From Candidatus Gastranaerophilales bacterium HUM_9 (lineage in GTDB: Bacteria; Cyanobacteriota; Vampirovibrionia; Gastranaerophilales; Gastranaerophilaceae), in NCBI GenBank assembly GCA_002103075.1, contig DABG01000002.1, forward strand, positions 1 through 64,000: a stretch of 64,000 nucleotides of DNA, written 5' to 3'. The translations under genes were made by a program, and so were the position numbers. Below the pieces are notes generated by a model. That model did not search any database. It was given only the letters and a program-made list of their open reading frames with translations, and had not been told where the DNA came from. Positions within the stretch are counted from its first letter, which is position 1, and each line of letters starts with the position of its first letter. This document shows, piece after piece, positions 63,017 to 64,000 of this stretch.

Positions 63017-63407
63017 TTTGTATCCTTTCTTTTTCATTATTTTTAAACACGTAAAAAGTTTCTTTAACTTTCTTAAACCCACATCTCAAAAGTGCCCAAG
63101 CAACATCTTTGTATTTGGTATCTGCCCAAATATCACAATCAAACCAACTTAAAGATTTTTGAAAACATACTTTATTAAAAAGATGTTTATTTCTTATCCC
63201 ATAACCATTAACCCAAAGTTTATTATCTTTTTCATAAAAATAAACACACAACGTTATCTCATCTTTATCATAAAACGCATAAAAAAGAGTTTGAGAAATT
63301 ACTTCTTCAAATGTTGAATCATCATTTACTCTAGAATTGTAATATTCATACATTTTCTTGCAACGTTCAAACTCAAAATCTTTATCTAAAGGTATTTTCA
63401 CTTTCAT
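63006..63407 (-). CDS. GNAT-like phage protein
   Basis: 133 aa. The order of segments LFYAFYDKDEITLCVYFYEK, LWVNGYGIRNKHLFNKVCF, SLSWFDCDIWADTKYKDVAW and LLRCGFKKVKETFYVF resembles acyl-CoA N-acyltransferase folds carried by some phages among structural genes. The acetyl-CoA loop is not obvious, so activity is unsure. It overlaps the gene below by 11 nt. Confidence 0.55.
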   Translation of the reverse strand: MKVKIPLDKDFEFERCKKMYEYYNSRVNDDSTFEEVISQTLFYAFYDKDEITLCVYFYEKDNKLWVNGYGIRNKHLFNKVCFQKSLSWFDCDIWADTKYKDVAWALLRCGFKKVKETFYVFKNNEKERIQNGK

Positions 63408-64000
63408 TACGCACTTTTAACCTTTATTTTTTGAAACTCAATATTTTTTATAGCAAACCCTTGTGATTTTTCTGAGGTAAAAAACGTTATTTCTAATGTT
63501 TTAAAAGTTGATATTGGTAGTTTTTCTGTTGAAACAATATCTTTTGGTCTAAATTTTGAGTAAGTATCCCAATAACTTTTATCCCAATAAAAAAGGTTTT
63601 TTAGTGTTTTTGAGATAATACGTTTTATTCTTGGCAATTTTAATTTATCATAATTTTTTGTATACTTTACATAAAAATCGTTAAAATAATCTGTATCATA
63701 AGTTATTTTGGGAGGTATATAAAAAGTTTTTATTGTATTATCTGATGACAAATTCAAGGGTGAACAATTATAGTACGATTCAATGAATTCACCATTAAAA
63801 GAATCGCCCTCATATTCATACAAGATTTCTTTTTCTGTAGCTGAATAAAAAACATTATCAATTATTTTTATATCAACCAATTTTTGAGATTTACGTTTAA
63901 GCCATTGCTTGTTGATATAGTCAAAGATTAAAATAGTTGAATAATTTTCATCAAAGGTTGGGAGTAGAAACCAGATTTCATTTCTTTCTGATTGAACAAC
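63407..64000 (-). CDS. Phage structural protein, 5' end cut by window edge
   Basis: At least 197 aa: the frame is open to base 64000 without a stop, so the TTG at 63880 is not the true start. The edge part reads ERNEIWFLLPTFDENYSTIL followed by IFDYINKQWLKRKS, a pattern seen in phage tail or connector proteins. Beta-rich. Stop overlaps the next start by one base. Confidence 0.6.
   Translation of the reverse strand, partial: VVQSERNEIWFLLPTFDENYSTILIFDYINKQWLKRKSQKLVDIKIIDNVFYSATEKEILYEYEGDSFNGEFIESYYNCSPLNLSSDNTIKTFYIPPKITYDTDYFNDFYVKYTKNYDKLKLPRIKRIISKTLKNLFYWDKSYWDTYSKFRPKDIVSTEKLPISTFKTLEITFFTSEKSQGFAIKNIEFQKIKVKSA

Noticed and set aside
56430..64000. Alternative genetic code in the phage region
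   Set aside because: All phage frames are of sensible length with standard stops, good ribosome sites and tight spacing.
1..64000. CRISPR array
   Set aside because: Repeated blocks are dispersed and irregularly spaced; no series of equal repeats with equal spacers.
1..64000. tRNA and rRNA genes
   Set aside because: No T-arm-like GGTTCGAAT segments with matching acceptor stems and no rRNA-like sequence were found on reading; a tRNA scan would be decisive.

Overview
The window comes from an AT-rich (roughly one-third G+C by eye) Gram-negative-type bacterium. The best fit is a non-photosynthetic relative of cyanobacteria, Vampirovibrionia/Melainabacteria, probably Candidatus Gastranaerophilales. 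This is inferred from gene content and synteny, not from a search. The clues are a TIGR03960-type radical SAM gene next to an RNase E/G gene, an amidase overlapping murI, Kdo and Lpt genes for lipopolysaccharide, a group 3 (SigF/SigB-like) sigma factor beside a prepilin peptidase, and lineage-style proteins with a short N-terminal Phe-Lys/Gly-Ala motif. No rRNA, tRNA or CRISPR array was found.

Region by region. 1-1.85 kb is dispersed repeats split by an intact IS4-family element (281-1563) with a clear 9-bp target duplication. 1.85-3.76 kb holds a membrane-anchored, ADP-ribosyltransferase-like protein and a candidate structured RNA. 3.76-8.8 kb is a minus-strand operon: small ORF, radical SAM, RNase E/G, secreted small protein. 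9.0-11 kb has mnmA, a small protein with an SSB-like acidic tip, and smpB. 11-13.8 kb has murI and a peptidoglycan amidase. 15-17.3 kb is a short flagellar rod operon behind a sigma-28-like promoter. 17.5-22.3 kb has a glycosidase-like barrel, a phosphopantetheinyl transferase-like protein, a ClC transporter, two XRE regulators and a secreted nuclease. 22.6-27.4 kb has a small abundant-type protein, TPR and GHL10 secreted proteins, and kdsC/kdsD. 27.5-29.5 kb is a STAS - sigma - prepilin peptidase cluster. 29.8-36.2 kb has gpmI, a GNAT, a SNF2 ATPase and an orphan sugar-ABC permease. 36.5-45.2 kb is one long minus-strand operon (lptC, lptA-like, TPR, dprA, topA, GT39-like, aminotransferase). 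45.3-55.9 kb has small lineage proteins, an LCP protein, gyrA, a SWIM-SNF2 ATPase and a nucleoside phosphorylase.

56.4-64 kb is a phage late module on the minus strand: unknown virion genes, GNAT-like protein, endolysin, tail-collar and fibre-like genes, and terminase large subunit as the last gene. It runs off the right edge, and no integrase, portal or capsid gene is visible. A plus-strand gene at 61378, with its own promoter region and terminator, sits inside it.

Three themes cut across the genes. (1) Several genes (smpB, the barrel protein, clcA, the orphan permease, a small membrane protein) have a -10 box about 6-9 nt before the ATG and no Shine-Dalgarno, so they look leaderless. (2) A 16-bp motif (TGTAAASAAATGTAAM, two TGTAA units exactly 10 bp apart) lies at a similar distance upstream of three unrelated small genes. 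(3) Mosaic dispersed repeats fill most large intergenic gaps and in one case form the C-terminus of a protein.
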